Positions 5,046 through 5,748 of a stretch of DNA of 5,748 bases are shown here, piece by piece (position 1 is the first letter of the stretch; each line of letters opens with the position of its first letter). Made by a program: the position numbers and the translations under genes. The notes under the pieces were generated by a model that saw only the letters and a list, made by a program, of their open reading frames with translations, had not been told where the DNA came from and ran no database searches. Source of the stretch: Acidimicrobiia bacterium (GTDB lineage: Bacteria; Actinomycetota; Acidimicrobiia; Spongiisociales; UBA5794); contig JACDBE010000150.1 in assembly GCA_013695075.1 (NCBI GenBank), forward strand, positions 1 through 5,748, read 5' to 3'.

Positions 5046-5748
5046 CGCCCCGCCCCGTCGATGCGCAACCCGGTGGCGGTGTCGAAGGCGCGTAGGTCGC
5101 CGGCGGCTACGGCGAAGCGGTGGGTGACCCCCTCCTCCACCGCCCCACCCACCGGCACCCGGGCGATGACCTTGGTGTGCTCGTCGAAGCCCTCCACCCT
5201 GCCGTACAGGTAGCGGTCCGAGCCGAGGTACTCGGCGCGGTTGACGTGGAACCGGAACTCGGTGGGGGAGCGATCCGGTGGGATGGCGGCGGCCGGCTTG
5301 AAGTTCTCCGGCCGGAACCCGATGGTGCGGCCGTTGTCAACCAGCAGGTTCATCGGCGGCGAGCCGATGAAGGTGGCCACGAAGGTGTCCGCCGGGTTGG
5401 AGTACACCTCCTCGGGGGTGCCCAGCTGGCGGATGCGACCCGCCGACATCACCGCGATCCGATCCCCCATCCCCATCGCCTCCACCTGATCGTGGGTGAC
5501 GTACACCGTGGTGGTGCCGATGCGGCGCTGGAAGGCGAGCAGGTCGTCGCGGGCGGCGGCCCGCAGCTTGGCGTCCAGGTTGGAGAGCGGTTCGTCGAGC
5601 AGGAAGACGTTGGGCTCCCTCACCAAGGCGCGGGCCAGGGCCACCCGTTGCCGCTCACCCCCCGACAGCTGGCGGGGCCGGCGGTCGAGGTGGCGGTCGA
5701 TACCCAGCAGCTCCGCCGCCCACCGCACCTTCTGCTGCTGGGTCTCGC
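5042..5748 (-). CDS. ABC importer ATPase, MalK/UgpC-like (5' end off window)
   Basis: The frame is open to the right edge; about 234 residues are present, so perhaps a third of a usual 350-370-residue protein is missing, including Walker A and the Q-loop. Seen, counting from the codon at 5728: the ABC signature LSGGERQRVALARAL (21-35), Walker B VFLLDEPLSNLDA (41-53), the H-loop YVTHDQVEAM (76-85), then TPEEVYSNPADTFVATFIGSPPMN (104-127), typical of the MalK/UgpC group. The C-terminal part has GFRPEN (137-142) and a TOBE/OB-fold-like stretch from about 155. The protein hydrolyses ATP on the cytoplasmic face to drive the two permeases. GTG at 5728 is an internal codon, not a start: the preceding codons (ETQQQK) read on in the pattern of the family. 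In relatives the C-terminal domain can carry regulatory or shared-ATPase roles. Confidence 0.93.
   Translation of the reverse strand, partial: ETQQQKVRWAAELLGIDRHLDRRPRQLSGGERQRVALARALVREPNVFLLDEPLSNLDAKLRAAARDDLLAFQRRIGTTTVYVTHDQVEAMGMGDRIAVMSAGRIRQLGTPEEVYSNPADTFVATFIGSPPMNLLVDNGRTIGFRPENFKPAAAIPPDRSPTEFRFHVNRAEYLGSDRYLYGRVEGFDEHTKVIARVPVGGAVEEGVTHRFAVAAGDLRAFDTATGLRIDGAGR

Noticed and set aside
4107..5213. A 368-codon open frame on the plus strand opposite the permeases, rich in Gly, His, Gln, Asp
   Set aside because: It is antisense to two clear permease genes and the ATPase end; the composition is what GC-rich third-position bias gives in the opposite strand, and no domain is recognisable.
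5729..5748. GTG at 5728 as the ATPase start
   Set aside because: The frame stays open to the window edge, and Walker A and the Q-loop must precede the signature motif seen here, so the gene continues beyond the window.
1..5748. CRISPR array, riboswitch, insertion sequence or second att copy in the window
   Set aside because: No regularly spaced repeats, no conserved riboswitch-like fold, no transposase, and no second copy of the tRNA 3' end was seen on reading both strands.

Overview
High-GC window (by eye about 65% G+C) whose gene content and layout look like an actinobacterium. The pointers are a large serine recombinase of actinobacterial type beside a tRNA gene, GTG and TTG starts, ATGA-type gene overlaps, and several genes that appear to lack a leader. 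A deep-branching group such as Acidimicrobiia is possible, but the sequence alone does not fix the taxon.

Layout. (1) 1-534, plus: C-terminal end of a serine recombinase. Its reading frame runs antisense through a tRNA-Ile(GAT) gene on the minus strand (437-514) and through a hairpin that looks like that tRNA's terminator (394-421). This is the usual picture of an integrated element, mostly off the left edge, ending at the 3' end of a tRNA gene. (2) 624-1432, plus: a small XRE-type DNA-binding protein and a nucleotidyltransferase-fold protein, overlapping by 4 nt and preceded by an imperfect palindrome over a -10 box. This is a candidate toxin-antitoxin or defence pair. (3) 1545-2363, minus: a two-hotdog acyl-CoA thioesterase-like protein. 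(4) 2529-3221, plus: a VapBC-type module (ribbon-helix-helix antitoxin and PIN toxin) with a clear promoter and an operator palindrome inside it. (5) 3236-5748, minus: three genes of a CUT1-type ABC importer, in transcription order ATPase (5' end beyond the right edge), MalF-like permease, MalG-like permease. They overlap or nearly touch, so they form one operon. No substrate-binding protein is in the window.

How the parts relate. The right half is ordinary metabolism (uptake of a sugar or polyol-like solute). The left half is accessory: an integration site followed by two small toxin-antitoxin-like modules with a thioesterase between them. The most informative details are regulatory. Three separate transcription units (XRE, thioesterase, VapB) each have a TAnnnT -10-like hexamer 6-7 nt before the start codon and no clear Shine-Dalgarno, which points to leaderless mRNAs. 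Both small modules carry GATATC-containing palindromes at their promoters, consistent with autoregulation. Nothing here is clearly a new biological system. The XRE/nucleotidyltransferase pair is the least characterised part.
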